This document shows, piece after piece, positions 1 to 8,170 of a stretch of 64,000 nucleotides of DNA. This DNA is from Spirochaetota bacterium (GTDB lineage Bacteria > Spirochaetota > Spirochaetia > Treponematales > Treponemataceae). Within the stretch, counting starts at the first letter, position 1, and the number at the start of each line of letters is the position of its first letter. Where the stretch lies: NCBI GenBank assembly GCA_023393015.1, contig JAEWMY010000056.1, forward strand, positions 1 through 64,000. The letters run 5' to 3'. The notes beneath the pieces are model-generated. The model did no database searches and was not told the origin of the DNA. It worked only from the letters and a program-made list of their open reading frames with translations. The position numbers and the translations under genes were made by a program.

Positions 1-66
1 GCGTGCCGGCAGTCGGCGCGCGGCGTGCCGGCAGTCGGCGCGCGGCGTGCCGGCAGTCGGCGCGCG
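1..66. repeat. 22-bp tandem repeat, three copies, cut by window start
   Basis: Three perfect head-to-tail copies of the 22-bp unit GCGTGCCGGCAGTCGGCGCGCG fill positions 1-22, 23-44 and 45-66. The array may extend left of the window. It lies just downstream of the stop of the phosphoesterase gene on the minus strand, so it is intergenic. No function is evident. Similar short tandem duplications occur elsewhere in this window. Confidence 0.9.
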
Positions 67-78
67 GTCGGTCCTCAG

Positions 79-768
79 TCAATTTTGAGAAAAATGAAAC
101 GACCCGAGCATCCCCTCGCGAACCGTCATGAAACGGACGCGCGGGAGTATGCTCGTCGAGTCGAGCTCGACGAGGGCGAACGAGGGGGCCGAGCCGCCGC
201 GGGGACGCGCGGGGCTTCCGGGATTCAGCGCCAGAATCCGCGAGTACGTCTCGTGGAAGGGCATGTGCGTATGGCCGAACACCGCGACGTCGCAGTCGAG
301 ACTCTCCGCCACGTTAACGAGAATCTCCGGGCTCACGTCGACGGAGTGGCGATGCCCGTGCGCGAGAAAGATCCTGAACCCCGCCACGGTAAGGATAAGA
401 CGGTCGGGAACCGAGAAGGCGAAGCCGGGACTGGTTTTCGCGCCGTCTCCGCCCTCGGGCAAACCGACGCGGTATTCCTCGCCGTCCCCGTTTCCCGACA
501 CGAAGGCGAGTACCGGAGGAAGGGCGCTCGCGAGCTTTTCGGACTCGTAAGCGCGCTCGAGGTATTGCACGATATCCCACATCCCGTCCCCGGCGAACGC
601 GAGGGCGTCGCATTCGGGGCCGAACTCGCGTATGACCGACTCGACGACCGAGTAATGGCCGTGCGTGTCCGAGAGCGCGAGCACGCGGGCTCCGTCGACG
701 GCTGCGAGCGCCTCTATCGCCGCGACGGAACCGAGAAATCCCGGTACGGGCCGTTCGAGGGCGTTCAT
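79..768 (-). CDS. Calcineurin-like metallophosphoesterase (YfcE/MJ0936-type)
   Basis: The 229-aa protein carries the ordered metal-binding motifs of a small cytosolic metallophosphoesterase: SDTHGH near residue 33, AGDG near 60, SGNGD near 91, AHGHRH near 136 and FGHTH near 165. Families with this layout hydrolyse phosphodiesters with a two-metal centre; the physiological substrate is unknown. The length fits the family, which is usually 160-240 aa, with a roughly 25-residue N-terminal extension. Its start overlaps the upstream lipoprotein gene by 4 bases (ATGA), so the two are probably translationally coupled and share a promoter. The family assignment is firm; the role is not. Confidence 0.9.
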   Translation of the reverse strand: MNALERPVPGFLGSVAAIEALAAVDGARVLALSDTHGHYSVVESVIREFGPECDALAFAGDGMWDIVQYLERAYESEKLASALPPVLAFVSGNGDGEEYRVGLPEGGDGAKTSPGFAFSVPDRLILTVAGFRIFLAHGHRHSVDVSPEILVNVAESLDCDVAVFGHTHMPFHETYSRILALNPGSPARPRGGSAPSFALVELDSTSILPRVRFMTVREGMLGSFHFSQN

Positions 769-1535
769 GGCGCGACGCCTCCCGCGGGGGCGGACGAGAA
801 CACGATATGGTTGGCGGACCGCAGGCCGGTTTCGGGATCGACGAAGGGCGCGAAGGCCCAGGACGCGCCGGCCGTCCTGTTTCTCGAGTGGGAGCGCGCC
901 CTGACGAGGGCGTCGGCGAGGAGGGTCGCGGGTCGGCGCTCCGCCGGCGTTTTGTCGTCGAAGCCCTCGACGTCGAAGGCGAGCGCGGCGGTATAAAGCA
1001 GGAAACCGAGTTCGTAATCGGAAAAAACCGAGGGAGAGACCGAGGTCTCGTCGGCGAGCAGTTCGCCCCCCGCGGCGAGGTCGACGACGATATCGCAGGC
1101 CGACTCGAGGGGAAGGGCGTCACCCTCGGAAAACAGGGACACGACGAAAAGCCGCCCGACCGAGTCGCGCAGCCGCACGAGATCGCGAATCGCCGAATCG
1201 GGCGCGCCGAGAAGGAGGAGTATCGACCCCTCGGGAAGCGTCTCGACGCCGCGCAGGGTTTCGGGCCTGAGCAGCATCCCGCCGTTTCCGGCGTCGCCGT
1301 ATTCCGAAAGCAGGAACGACGCGACGGCAGGGCGATCGGCGTAGTCGTCCCCCGCCAACAGCACGACGCGGAAGTCGGCCGGTGCCCTGCGGGGCTTCCG
1401 GACCTGCGCCTCGGCGGGAGCGGTTTCGGACCCGGTATCGGCGTCGACCGAGGGAAAGAACGACGGATTCCGGCCGGAACAGCCGAACGAGGCGAGGGAC
1501 AGCGAGCACGCGAGAAAAAAAACTACTCGTTTCAT
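765..1535 (-). CDS. Putative lipoprotein of unknown function
   Basis: The 256-aa product starts with a lipoprotein signal peptide (MKRVVFFLACSLSLASFGC), with the lipidation Cys near residue 19. A short linker is followed by an alternating beta/alpha pattern (VVLLAGDD, SILLLLGAP, LFVVSLFS, ACDIVVDLA) that resembles a periplasmic-binding-protein fold. I do not recognise the family with confidence; a DUF3798-like or BMP-like relationship is only a guess. A longer reading frame to 1712 is rejected because the signal peptide sets the start at 1535. A TATACT box ends 11 nt before this ATG. It is co-transcribed with the downstream phosphoesterase (4-bp overlap). Confidence 0.75.
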   Translation of the reverse strand: MKRVVFFLACSLSLASFGCSGRNPSFFPSVDADTGSETAPAEAQVRKPRRAPADFRVVLLAGDDYADRPAVASFLLSEYGDAGNGGMLLRPETLRGVETLPEGSILLLLGAPDSAIRDLVRLRDSVGRLFVVSLFSEGDALPLESACDIVVDLAAGGELLADETSVSPSVFSDYELGFLLYTAALAFDVEGFDDKTPAERRPATLLADALVRARSHSRNRTAGASWAFAPFVDPETGLRSANHIVFSSAPAGGVAP

Positions 1536-1546
1536 GTGATTTCGAT

Positions 1547-1552
1547 AGTATA
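1547..1552 (-). promoter_or_regulatory. -10 box (TATACT) of the lipoprotein gene
   Basis: TATACT on the minus strand lies 11 nt from the ATG at 1535, leaving only a few nucleotides of leader. No good -35 match was seen at 16-18 bp. Confidence 0.5.
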
Positions 1553-1566
1553 CCAAGTTTATCCCG

Positions 1567-1595
1567 TTGAAAAGGGACTGTCCATCTGGTAGTCT
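1567..1595 (+). promoter_or_regulatory. Promoter of Na/Pi cotransporter gene
   Basis: TTGAAA (1567-1572) and TAGTCT (1590-1595) are separated by 17 bp. The -10 ends 6 nt before the ATG at 1602 and there is no Shine-Dalgarno, so the transcript would be leaderless or nearly so. Confidence 0.5.
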
Positions 1596-1601
1596 GGCGG
1601 C

Positions 1602-3257
1602 ATGAACCATGCGATCATGATCCTTGAAATAATCGGAAGCCTCGGGCTCCTCCTCTACGGAATGAAGCTCATGAGCGACGGTATCCAGAAAAGCGCCGGA
1701 GAAAGTCTCCACCGGATACTCAACTTCATGACGGGGAACCGGTTCCTCGCCGTTTTAACGGGGCTCGGGGTCACGGCCATCGTGCAGTCGTCGAGCGCGA
1801 CGACGGTCATGACCGTTTCCTTCGTCAACGCCGGGCTCCTGACGCTCAAGCAGGCCATCGGCGTCATCTTCGGGGCGAATATCGGAACGACGATCACGGC
1901 ATGGATCGTCTCCCTCTTCGGGTTCAAGTTCAAGATCGCCCTCTTCGCGGTTCCCGTCTTCGGCTTCGGCTACTTCATGACATTCTTCAGGCGCCTGAAA
2001 AAGGAGAATCTCGGCGAGGCCCTGATGGGTTTCGGCCTCCTCTTTATGGGACTCGATCTCCTATCACATTCGATGCCGAACGTCGACGCCGCCCAGCTCG
2101 GGTTCGTCGCCTTCTTCGCCGACAAGGGAATCTGGGGCCTGTTCGTCGGGGTCTTCGTCGGCCTCGTACTGACCGTCATACTTCATTCGTCGAGCGCGGC
2201 GACGGCGATAATCCTGACCATGTCGCACAACGGCATGCTCGGCTGGGAATTCGCGGCGGCGATGGTACTCGGAAGCAACATCGGAACGACAATCGACGCC
2301 ATCCTCGCCGCGATCGGAACCAAGCTCAACGCGCGCAGGGCGGCCACCGTTCACGTCCTCTTCAACGTCGCGGGCACGGTGCTGGCGATGATCTTCTTCC
2401 ACCCGTTCATCAAGTTGGTCGAATTCGTCGTTCCCGGCGAGCTCGATCTGGAATCGATCACGCTCCACCTCGCGATGCTCCACACGATCTTCAACACGGT
2501 CAACACGCTCATCTTCCTGCCCTTCGTAAACCATATCTCGGCCTTTGTCGAGTTCCTCGTCAAACCCGGCGACCACGAGCCGCCGACGGAATACCGGCTC
2601 GTCCTGCCGACGGTCGGCGGAAGGGAGACGGCGGAGTCTTTCGTCTTCACGGCCGAACGCGAAATCCTCGCGATGTCGGAGCTGGTGCAGGAGATGTTCG
2701 ACACCCTCACAACGGTCGTCTCTAAGCCGTCTTCGGCTACCGAGGTAATCCAGCGCCTTTCCGCGCAGGAGGACTACGCCGACCAGATGCAGGAAGCCCT
2801 CTCTGCCTACCTCGTCAGGACCTCCCAGCTTCCGCTTTCCGACCGGACGCTCGGCAACGTCCGGCTCATGCTCCGCATCGTCGACGACCTCGAGAGCATG
2901 ACGGACAACGTATTCCACGTCGCGATGCTCTTCGACCGCGGCACGGGGAAACGGCTCGATTTCGGAAAGGAAGATACCGAATTGCTCGAGCCCTATTTCG
3001 CTCTCGTGGGCCGGTTCCTCCGGTTCATCCACGCGCACCTCAACAAGCCCCTCTCGGCGGAGGCCCTCGCGGAGGCTACCACGATGGAAGACCAGATCGA
3101 CATGTTCCGGAAAAACCTCAAACGAGTCGCCCGCAAGCGGCTCGAGGAAGGAGCGAACGTCAAGGCGGAGCTTCTGTACATCGATATCGTGCGCTCGGTC
3201 GAAAAGCTCGGCGACCACGCCTTCAGCATCTCGGAATCCCTCGCGGAAATCAGATAA
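1602..3257 (+). CDS. Na+/Pi cotransporter family protein with PhoU-like tail
   Basis: This 551-aa membrane protein has the two inverted-repeat signatures of the NptA/PiT-II family: VQSSSATT near residues 61-68 and LHSSSAAT near 194-201, plus paired GANIGTT and GSNIGTT motifs. Residues 1 to about 330 are hydrophobic transport domain. Residues from about 350 onward are a helical PhoU-like cytoplasmic domain. In characterised relatives this layout couples Na+ to phosphate movement; bacterial copies are also implicated in phosphate efflux or homeostasis, so direction is uncertain. It has its own promoter and no Shine-Dalgarno. Its 3' end overlaps the convergent MBL hydrolase gene by 8 bp. Confidence 0.9.
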   Translation: MNHAIMILEIIGSLGLLLYGMKLMSDGIQKSAGESLHRILNFMTGNRFLAVLTGLGVTAIVQSSSATTVMTVSFVNAGLLTLKQAIGVIFGANIGTTITAWIVSLFGFKFKIALFAVPVFGFGYFMTFFRRLKKENLGEALMGFGLLFMGLDLLSHSMPNVDAAQLGFVAFFADKGIWGLFVGVFVGLVLTVILHSSSAATAIILTMSHNGMLGWEFAAAMVLGSNIGTTIDAILAAIGTKLNARRAATVHVLFNVAGTVLAMIFFHPFIKLVEFVVPGELDLESITLHLAMLHTIFNTVNTLIFLPFVNHISAFVEFLVKPGDHEPPTEYRLVLPTVGGRETAESFVFTAEREILAMSELVQEMFDTLTTVVSKPSSATEVIQRLSAQEDYADQMQEALSAYLVRTSQLPLSDRTLGNVRLMLRIVDDLESMTDNVFHVAMLFDRGTGKRLDFGKEDTELLEPYFALVGRFLRFIHAHLNKPLSAEALAEATTMEDQIDMFRKNLKRVARKRLEEGANVKAELLYIDIVRSVEKLGDHAFSISESLAEIR

Positions 3258-3882
3258 GGGGTCGCTCGGCCCCGATGGTCGTCGGCTCCCCGTGACCGGG
3301 GAGCACGACCGTGTCGTCGCTCAGCGCGAAAAGCCTCGCGAGGCTCCGCTCCATCGCGACGGGGTCCCCGCCGGGGCTGTCCGTCCTCCCCCATCCCCCT
3401 CGAAACAGGGTATCCCCCGCGATAAGCGTCTTCGCTCCGGCGTTATAGAGGCACACGGAACCGGGGCTGTGTCCCGGGGTATGCATGACCGTCCATCCCT
3501 CGACGACGTCCCCCTCGAGAAGCGTTCCCGTGGCGGCGGGGACCTCGTCCCGGTATCGCCTGATGTAGTTTCCCGCGCCGATACGGGCGAAGAATTCGTG
3601 ATGGCGTCCGATCGCCCCGGGCCCGTAAAACTCGGCCTCGGAAGGATGCGCGAGGACGCGCGCGTCGGGAAAGGCCGCCGCGACGGCGGAAAGGGCCGCG
3701 ATGTGGTCAAAATGCCCGTGGGTGCACGCGACGCACGAAACGCGCAGGCGCGCGGCGGATAGGTATGCTATAATCGAGGAGGCCTCGCCGCCCGGATCGA
3801 CGAGCATCGCGCGGCCGTCGCCGAGCGGCACGCACCACACGTTTTCCGCGAGCGGGCCGGCGACAAATCGGGTTATTTCCAT
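3250..3882 (-). CDS. MBL-fold metallo-hydrolase (glyoxalase II-like)
   Basis: The 210-aa protein has the full metallo-beta-lactamase metal set: THGHFDH near residue 53, HTPGHSPGS near 135, AGDTLF near 156 and LPGHGEPT near 196. This arrangement and length match small cytosolic GloB-like thioesterase hydrolases, which typically act on glutathione or other thiol esters or related substrates. The ATG at 3882 is preferred over the longer frame to 4173, because the extra 97 residues are low-complexity and run through the divergent neighbour. A TATACT box at 3892-3897 leaves a 9-nt gap to the ATG, so the mRNA is probably leaderless. Confidence 0.88.
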   Translation of the reverse strand: MEITRFVAGPLAENVWCVPLGDGRAMLVDPGGEASSIIAYLSAARLRVSCVACTHGHFDHIAALSAVAAAFPDARVLAHPSEAEFYGPGAIGRHHEFFARIGAGNYIRRYRDEVPAATGTLLEGDVVEGWTVMHTPGHSPGSVCLYNAGAKTLIAGDTLFRGGWGRTDSPGGDPVAMERSLARLFALSDDTVVLPGHGEPTTIGAERPLI

Positions 3883-3891
3883 ACTGACCGC

Positions 3892-3920
3892 AGTATACCC
3901 GAAAGGAGCGTCCATGATAA
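3892..3920 (-). promoter_or_regulatory. Promoter of MBL hydrolase gene
   Basis: On the minus strand TTATCA (3915-3920) is followed after 17 bp by TATACT (3892-3897), 9 nt before the ATG at 3882. It overlaps the start of the divergent membrane-protein gene at 3914. Confidence 0.5.
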
Positions 3921-4660
3921 TCAGGATCGCCCTCATCGCCGGCGTCGCGGTAACCGCGTACGTCATCGTGCCCGCGCTCTCCGCGCGACTGTCGGCCGCG
4001 CGCCGGTCGCGCCTTCTCGCCCGCCTCAAGGACGGGATTCCCTGTACCCTTACCGACATCGTCGACGGGGAACCGGCGTTCAAGCCCGACCGACCGCGCG
4101 GGACCGACGCGCTTCCGCCCTCGCTCCCGCCGGCCCGCACCTCGTTCCTGCTGCTCGAGAAATCGGGAACCATTCGGGAGACGGCATGGAAGGAGGTCTC
4201 GGCGATTCTGGCCGGAACGACCGCGATCGTCTATCGACTCGAGAAGGACCGGTTCGCCTGTCTCTTTCACGAGGAACTGCGCGCGCAGGACGCCGAAAAG
4301 AGGCTCGCCGCGGCGGTTCTCGACGGTGTCGCGCCGGAACGTCCCGATCCCGTAAAACCGATCTCCATCGCCGCGGGCGCCTTCGCCGAGTTCGCCATCC
4401 TGGTCGACGCCCTCAAGCGACCCGAAAGCGACGCGATCTCGATCCTCGCCCTCCTTGCGATATTCGGCAAGGCCCTTCCCTGGTGCCCGCCGGGACTTCT
4501 GCTGACGCTCGCGGCGAAATCGCTCTCGCGAAAGTCGCGAGGCGGAAAAAAAAGCCGACGGCTCGGAACCGTCGGCTTGCTTCTCGCGGGATTGGCGGTC
4601 GCGCTAAACGTCGCCCTTATCCTCTTCGTCATCGTCGGAGTCTGGCTCCCCGTACCCTGA
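3914..4660 (+). CDS. Small membrane protein of unknown function
   Basis: The 248-aa protein begins MIIRIALIAGVAVTAYVIV, a first membrane helix or uncleaved signal anchor. It has a cytosol-like middle with a hydrophobic patch near residues 175-205, and ends in a strong transmembrane helix (about residues 222-245). I recognise no family. An AAAGGAG ribosome site at 3902-3908 sits just upstream of the ATG at 3914, which rejects the longer frame to 3701. It is divergent from the MBL hydrolase with only 31 bp between the two starts. Its last 57 bp overlap the convergent DbpA-domain gene, and that gene's terminator lies inside this CDS. Confidence 0.7.
   Translation: MIIRIALIAGVAVTAYVIVPALSARLSAARRSRLLARLKDGIPCTLTDIVDGEPAFKPDRPRGTDALPPSLPPARTSFLLLEKSGTIRETAWKEVSAILAGTTAIVYRLEKDRFACLFHEELRAQDAEKRLAAAVLDGVAPERPDPVKPISIAAGAFAEFAILVDALKRPESDAISILALLAIFGKALPWCPPGLLLTLAAKSLSRKSRGGKKSRRLGTVGLLLAGLAVALNVALILFVIVGVWLPVP
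4546..4578 (-). terminator. Intrinsic terminator of the DbpA-domain gene, inside the opposite CDS
   Basis: Perfect 10-bp stem AAGCCGACGG/CCGTCGGCTT (4552-4561 with 4569-4578) with a 7-nt loop, followed on the minus strand by eight T (4546-4553). It lies within the coding sequence of the convergent membrane protein. Confidence 0.8.
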
Positions 4661-5698
4661 ATCGCCGTCGCTGTCGTCTTCGCTCCCGAAGGAATCCGCG
4701 TCGTCGTCGGACGCAAACGAGTCCGAACGCGAGTCGTCGTCGAACTCGGTCGGCTCGTCGGACGATCCCGAATACTCGTCGGCGCCGATCGCGTCCTCGG
4801 CTCCGGTCCCGTCCATTGCCCCGGTCGCGTAGCCGGCCTCGTCGTTCGCGCCGGAAACGCCGTCGAAATCGCGCCGCGCGGGACCGTCCTCCCGCTTGCG
4901 CGAATGACTCACGACGAGCTTTCGCCCCCGGTATTCCATGTCGTTCAGCGCGGCGATGACCGTCTCCGCGTCCTCGGTAATGACCTGGACGAAGGAGTAG
5001 TTGTCGAGCACGCGGATGTCTCCGACGTGGTCACGGTCGATCCCGGTGGTTTGCAGGATGAGGCCGATGATATCCCGCGGGAAGACGCGGCGGTTCCGGC
5101 CGATGCCCACGAAGAGCGTCGTGGAAACATCGTCGGGCAACACGTTCCTCGGCTCGCTTTTTTCCGTCCGCTCGGCTCGTTCCTCGCGCGCGGGACGCTC
5201 GTCGCGCGCCGCCCGTTCCTCTCCCCTCGCTCGCTTGTCGCCGGACTTGCGCTGATCCTGGCGGGATGACGGGGAATCGCCCGCGGTTTTCGCGCCGTCG
5301 TTACGTCCGCGCGAGTTCCTGTCTCCGCGATCATTGCGTTCGTTTCGATCGCTTCGATCGCCTCGTTCATTCCGTTCGCCGCGTGCGTTGCGATCGTTCC
5401 GATCGTTGCGATCGCTCCGATCGCCGCGATCGCCGCGGTCTGAAAACGCGGCACGGTCCCTTCGGCCATGTCGTTCGCCTCTCTGGGATGAGATCGAAGG
5501 GAGGTGCCCCTCGGCGAGCATCTTGACGAAATACGCCGCGAAGTAGGAACGCAAGGTCAGCGGGACGGACTTGCGGAAAAGGCGGCGATAGACATTCAGC
5601 AAAAACGGATCTTCTTCCGTCTTGATCCTGGTCACGATGTCCTGAAGGCTTTCCAATATACGGCCTTCGTCGAGTTCATCTTTTCTGTTAACAGCCAC
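4604..5698 (-). CDS. DbpA-type RNA-binding domain protein with RD/ND-rich linker and acidic tail
   Basis: The 364-aa protein has four parts. A helical N-terminus spans residues 1-70. A highly charged low-complexity tract at about 75-183 is built from GDR, SDR, NDR, GER and REE units. A compact domain at about 193-266 (TLFVGIGRNRRVFPRDIIGL through GRKLVVSHSRK) resembles the DbpA/CsdA C-terminal RNA-binding domain. The tail, about 285-364, is rich in Asp, Ser and Glu. In DbpA and CsdA this domain is attached to a DEAD-box helicase and binds rRNA; no helicase core is present here. The start is GTG at 5698, with AGGAG 8 nt upstream. A 57-bp convergent overlap exists at its 3' end. An RNA chaperone or ribosome-assembly role is inference. 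Confidence 0.8.
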   Translation of the reverse strand: MAVNRKDELDEGRILESLQDIVTRIKTEEDPFLLNVYRRLFRKSVPLTLRSYFAAYFVKMLAEGHLPSISSQRGERHGRRDRAAFSDRGDRGDRSDRNDRNDRNARGERNERGDRSDRNERNDRGDRNSRGRNDGAKTAGDSPSSRQDQRKSGDKRARGEERAARDERPAREERAERTEKSEPRNVLPDDVSTTLFVGIGRNRRVFPRDIIGLILQTTGIDRDHVGDIRVLDNYSFVQVITEDAETVIAALNDMEYRGRKLVVSHSRKREDGPARRDFDGVSGANDEAGYATGAMDGTGAEDAIGADEYSGSSDEPTEFDDDSRSDSFASDDDADSFGSEDDSDGDSGYGEPDSDDDEEDKGDV

Positions 5699-5742
5699 GA
5701 TACTCTCCTAAAACGGAATAATGTCACACTTTCCGGGCTTGC

Positions 5743-6681
5743 TCAATGGCACGCGGATACGGAAAGGTCGAGGACCGAAACATGGCCCTTCTGGATAAAC
5801 CCGGCGCGATGGAGCGCCGGAAGGAACGACGGCGGAACGAGCGGAGCGGCGAAGACGATCCAGCGAAACCCGCGGCCCGTCCAGTGGCCGACGGTGCGCC
5901 CGAGCAGCTCCTTGCCGATGCCCATCCCGCGAAACTCCGGGCGAACGACGACGGCCGAGAGCATCGCGACGCGCGCGCCGTCCGCCGGAAAGGCCGCCGA
6001 GGACGCGAAGGCGACGACGTCGCCCTCGAGGCTTTCGACCGCGAGAACGAGGCTTTCCCCGCCGATTCGCGCGTCGGGCGACACGGCCCCGGAAAGCGCG
6101 GCGATCGCGCCGGCGAGATCTCCGGGAAGCGACTCCGCGATCTCCGCGGCGGCGTCGGCGCGGATTTCCGCGATCGCCTCCGCGTCCGCCCCGGTCGCCG
6201 CCCTGAACTGGAAATCCTGCGCTACGATCTCGTCGGTTTCCTCCGGCTCGGAACCGATCCTCTCGAGTCCCCAAAAATCCCTGAGCCCGTTATACCACTC
6301 GAGGACGATACCGCGCATCTCCCGTTCCTTGAAGAGATACCACATGCGCTCGATCTCCGGGTATCCCTTGAGGATGTTCTTGAAACTCCGGAAGACGCCA
6401 TGGCCTGAGGCGAGGGCGACGCGAAGGTCCTCCCGCGCGACGGGATTCCTCAGCTGGGCGGTAAAACGGTCCATCATCCTGAATCCGCTCACGGAATCCC
6501 ACACGGGAACGGAATAATACCGGTCATTAGAGTCGTCGAACACGGATTTTTCGGTCGACTCGGTCCGATCACGCTCCGCGACGCAGCGTCCCTCGACGGA
6601 ATCGAAGAGAAACCGACCCGTCTGGTCTTCCATCGCGAAGATTATCTCGTCGGTCAGCTCCGTCGTCAGCTCGAATTCCAT
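5743..6681 (-). CDS. UPF0158-GNAT acetyltransferase fusion
   Basis: The 312-aa protein joins two modules. Residues 1 to about 150 match the UPF0158 pattern (YYSVPVWDSVSGFRMMDRF, GHGVFRSFKNIL, YPEIERMWYLF). Residues from about 160 to 312 form a GNAT acetyltransferase with the acetyl-CoA loop VVRPEFRGMGIGKELLG and a C-terminal HRAGF motif. UPF0158 has no established function; the GNAT part should acetylate an amine of unknown identity. ATG at 6681 is chosen over GTG at 6708, though neither has a good ribosome site. It is divergent from eno. The reading is continuous, so I see no sign of an artefactual frameshift. Confidence 0.8.
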   Translation of the reverse strand: MEFELTTELTDEIIFAMEDQTGRFLFDSVEGRCVAERDRTESTEKSVFDDSNDRYYSVPVWDSVSGFRMMDRFTAQLRNPVAREDLRVALASGHGVFRSFKNILKGYPEIERMWYLFKEREMRGIVLEWYNGLRDFWGLERIGSEPEETDEIVAQDFQFRAATGADAEAIAEIRADAAAEIAESLPGDLAGAIAALSGAVSPDARIGGESLVLAVESLEGDVVAFASSAAFPADGARVAMLSAVVVRPEFRGMGIGKELLGRTVGHWTGRGFRWIVFAAPLVPPSFLPALHRAGFIQKGHVSVLDLSVSACH

Positions 6682-6686
6682 CGGAT

Positions 6687-6715
6687 TTGATTTTACCACA
6701 GAATACACGTATTAT
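6687..6715 (+). promoter_or_regulatory. eno promoter
   Basis: TTGATT (6687-6692), 17-bp spacer, TATTAT (6710-6715). The mRNA would start near 6722, giving a leader of about 29 nt that contains the AAGGAGGGG ribosome site just before the ATG at 6751. Confidence 0.6.
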
Positions 6716-6750
6716 AAAGACTGCACGGACACGATATAAGGAGGGGAAAG

Positions 6751-8049
6751 ATGAGCTCGATTGCGTTCATTGACGGACGGGAGATTCTCGACTCACGGGG
6801 AAACCCGACGGTTGAGGTAGACGTATATCTCGAGGACGGAAGCAGGGGACGGGCCGCCGTTCCCTCCGGCGCCTCGACGGGAGAGCACGAAGCCCTTGAG
6901 CTCAGGGACGGGGATTCCGAGCGGTACAAGGGAAAGGGCGTCCTTGACGCCGTGGCGAACGTGAACGACGTGATAGCCGAGGAACTGGACGGCGCCGACG
7001 CCCTCGACCAGGCGGAGATAGATCACCTGTTGCTGAGCATCGACGGTACGCCCAACAAGGAAAAACTCGGCGCGAACGCGATACTCGGCGTTTCGATGGC
7101 GGTGGCCCGCGCCGCCGCTGACTCGCTCGGTATTCCGCTGTACCGCTATCTCGGCGGGGCGCACACGATGCAGCTTCCCGTGCCGATGGCGAACATCGTC
7201 AACGGAGGGCAGCATTCCGACAACAAGATTGACTTCCAGGAGTTCATGATAATGCCCGTCGGGGCGGAATCGGTCCGCGAGGCGGTTCGGATGACCGCCG
7301 AGGTCTTCCATACGCTGAAAGGCATACTCAAGGACGCGGGCCACGCGACATCCGTCGGAGACGAGGGCGGCTTCGCCCCGAACCTCGGCAACGAGGAGGC
7401 GCTCGGCTACATCATGAAGGCGATCGAGAAGGCGAAGTATCGCCCCGGAGAGGACATCGTGATCGCTCTCGACTGCGCGGCGAGCGAGCTCTTCGACGCG
7501 GGCGGGCGCAAGGGGTACTCCTTCTGGAAATCGAATCCCGGAAAGCTCTTCACCGCCGACGAGATGATCGACCTCTACAAGAAGTGGATGGCCTCGTACC
7601 CGATCGTTTCGATCGAGGATCCCCTCGACCAGAACGACTGGGAGGGATACGTCCGGCTCACCGAGGAGCTCGGAGGCCGCGCGCAGATCGTCGGCGACGA
7701 CTTCTTCGTGACGAACACGGAGCGGCTCCGGAGGGGAATAGACGCGGGCGCGTGCAATTCCATCCTGATCAAGCTAAACCAGATCGGGACCGTAACCGAA
7801 ACGATCGACGCGGTGCGCATGGCGCAGAACGCGGGGTACACCGCGGTCATATCGCACCGGTCGGGCGAGACGGAAGACACCTTCATCGCCGACCTCTCCG
7901 TGGCGCTCGAGACGGGTCAGATAAAGACGGGCTCCATGAGCCGCTCGGACCGCGTGGCGAAGTACAACCAGCTCATGCGGATCGAAGACGAACTCGGGCC
8001 GACCGCGCGGTACGCGGGGAACACGGCGTTTTCGAAATACGGAAAATAG
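6751..8049 (+). CDS. eno: Enolase (phosphopyruvate hydratase)
   Basis: The 432-aa enzyme interconverts 2-phosphoglycerate and phosphoenolpyruvate in glycolysis. All key residues can be placed: E164 (DFQEF), E205 (VGDEGGFAP), metal ligands D241, E289 and D316, base K341 (LIKLNQ), H369 (ISHRSGE) and K392. The N-terminal DSRGNPTVE and PSGAST motifs are intact. Length equals the bacterial norm. An AAGGAGG site precedes the ATG and a strong terminator follows, so it is monocistronic. It is divergent from the UPF0158-GNAT gene. Confidence 0.98.
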   Translation: MSSIAFIDGREILDSRGNPTVEVDVYLEDGSRGRAAVPSGASTGEHEALELRDGDSERYKGKGVLDAVANVNDVIAEELDGADALDQAEIDHLLLSIDGTPNKEKLGANAILGVSMAVARAAADSLGIPLYRYLGGAHTMQLPVPMANIVNGGQHSDNKIDFQEFMIMPVGAESVREAVRMTAEVFHTLKGILKDAGHATSVGDEGGFAPNLGNEEALGYIMKAIEKAKYRPGEDIVIALDCAASELFDAGGRKGYSFWKSNPGKLFTADEMIDLYKKWMASYPIVSIEDPLDQNDWEGYVRLTEELGGRAQIVGDDFFVTNTERLRRGIDAGACNSILIKLNQIGTVTETIDAVRMAQNAGYTAVISHRSGETEDTFIADLSVALETGQIKTGSMSRSDRVAKYNQLMRIEDELGPTARYAGNTAFSKYGK

Positions 8050-8082
8050 CGTTTCGGCGCCGGGTTAGCCGGGCGCGCTACC

Positions 8083-8118
8083 AAGCCCCGAAGGCTCGCG
8101 CCTTCGGGGCTTTCTTTT
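8083..8118 (+). terminator. Intrinsic terminator of eno
   Basis: A perfect 12-bp stem AAGCCCCGAAGG/CCTTCGGGGCTT (8083-8094 with 8101-8112) with a 6-nt loop is followed by TCTTTT. Confidence 0.9.
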
Positions 8119-8132
8119 CGCGAAAAAAGTTG

Positions 8133-8161
8133 TGGACACGAGCCGGACCATTCCCTATACT
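8133..8161 (+). promoter_or_regulatory. Promoter of MATE transporter gene
   Basis: TGGACA (8133-8138), 17-bp spacer, TATACT (8156-8161). The -10 ends 9 nt before the ATG at 8171 and no Shine-Dalgarno is present, so the mRNA should be leaderless or nearly so. Confidence 0.6.
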
Positions 8162-8170
8162 CGCGAAACC

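Noticed and set aside
2064..3218. 384-aa minus-strand frame opposite the Na/Pi transporter
   Set aside because: It is a mirror frame of a GC-rich CDS, without promoter, ribosome site or motifs.
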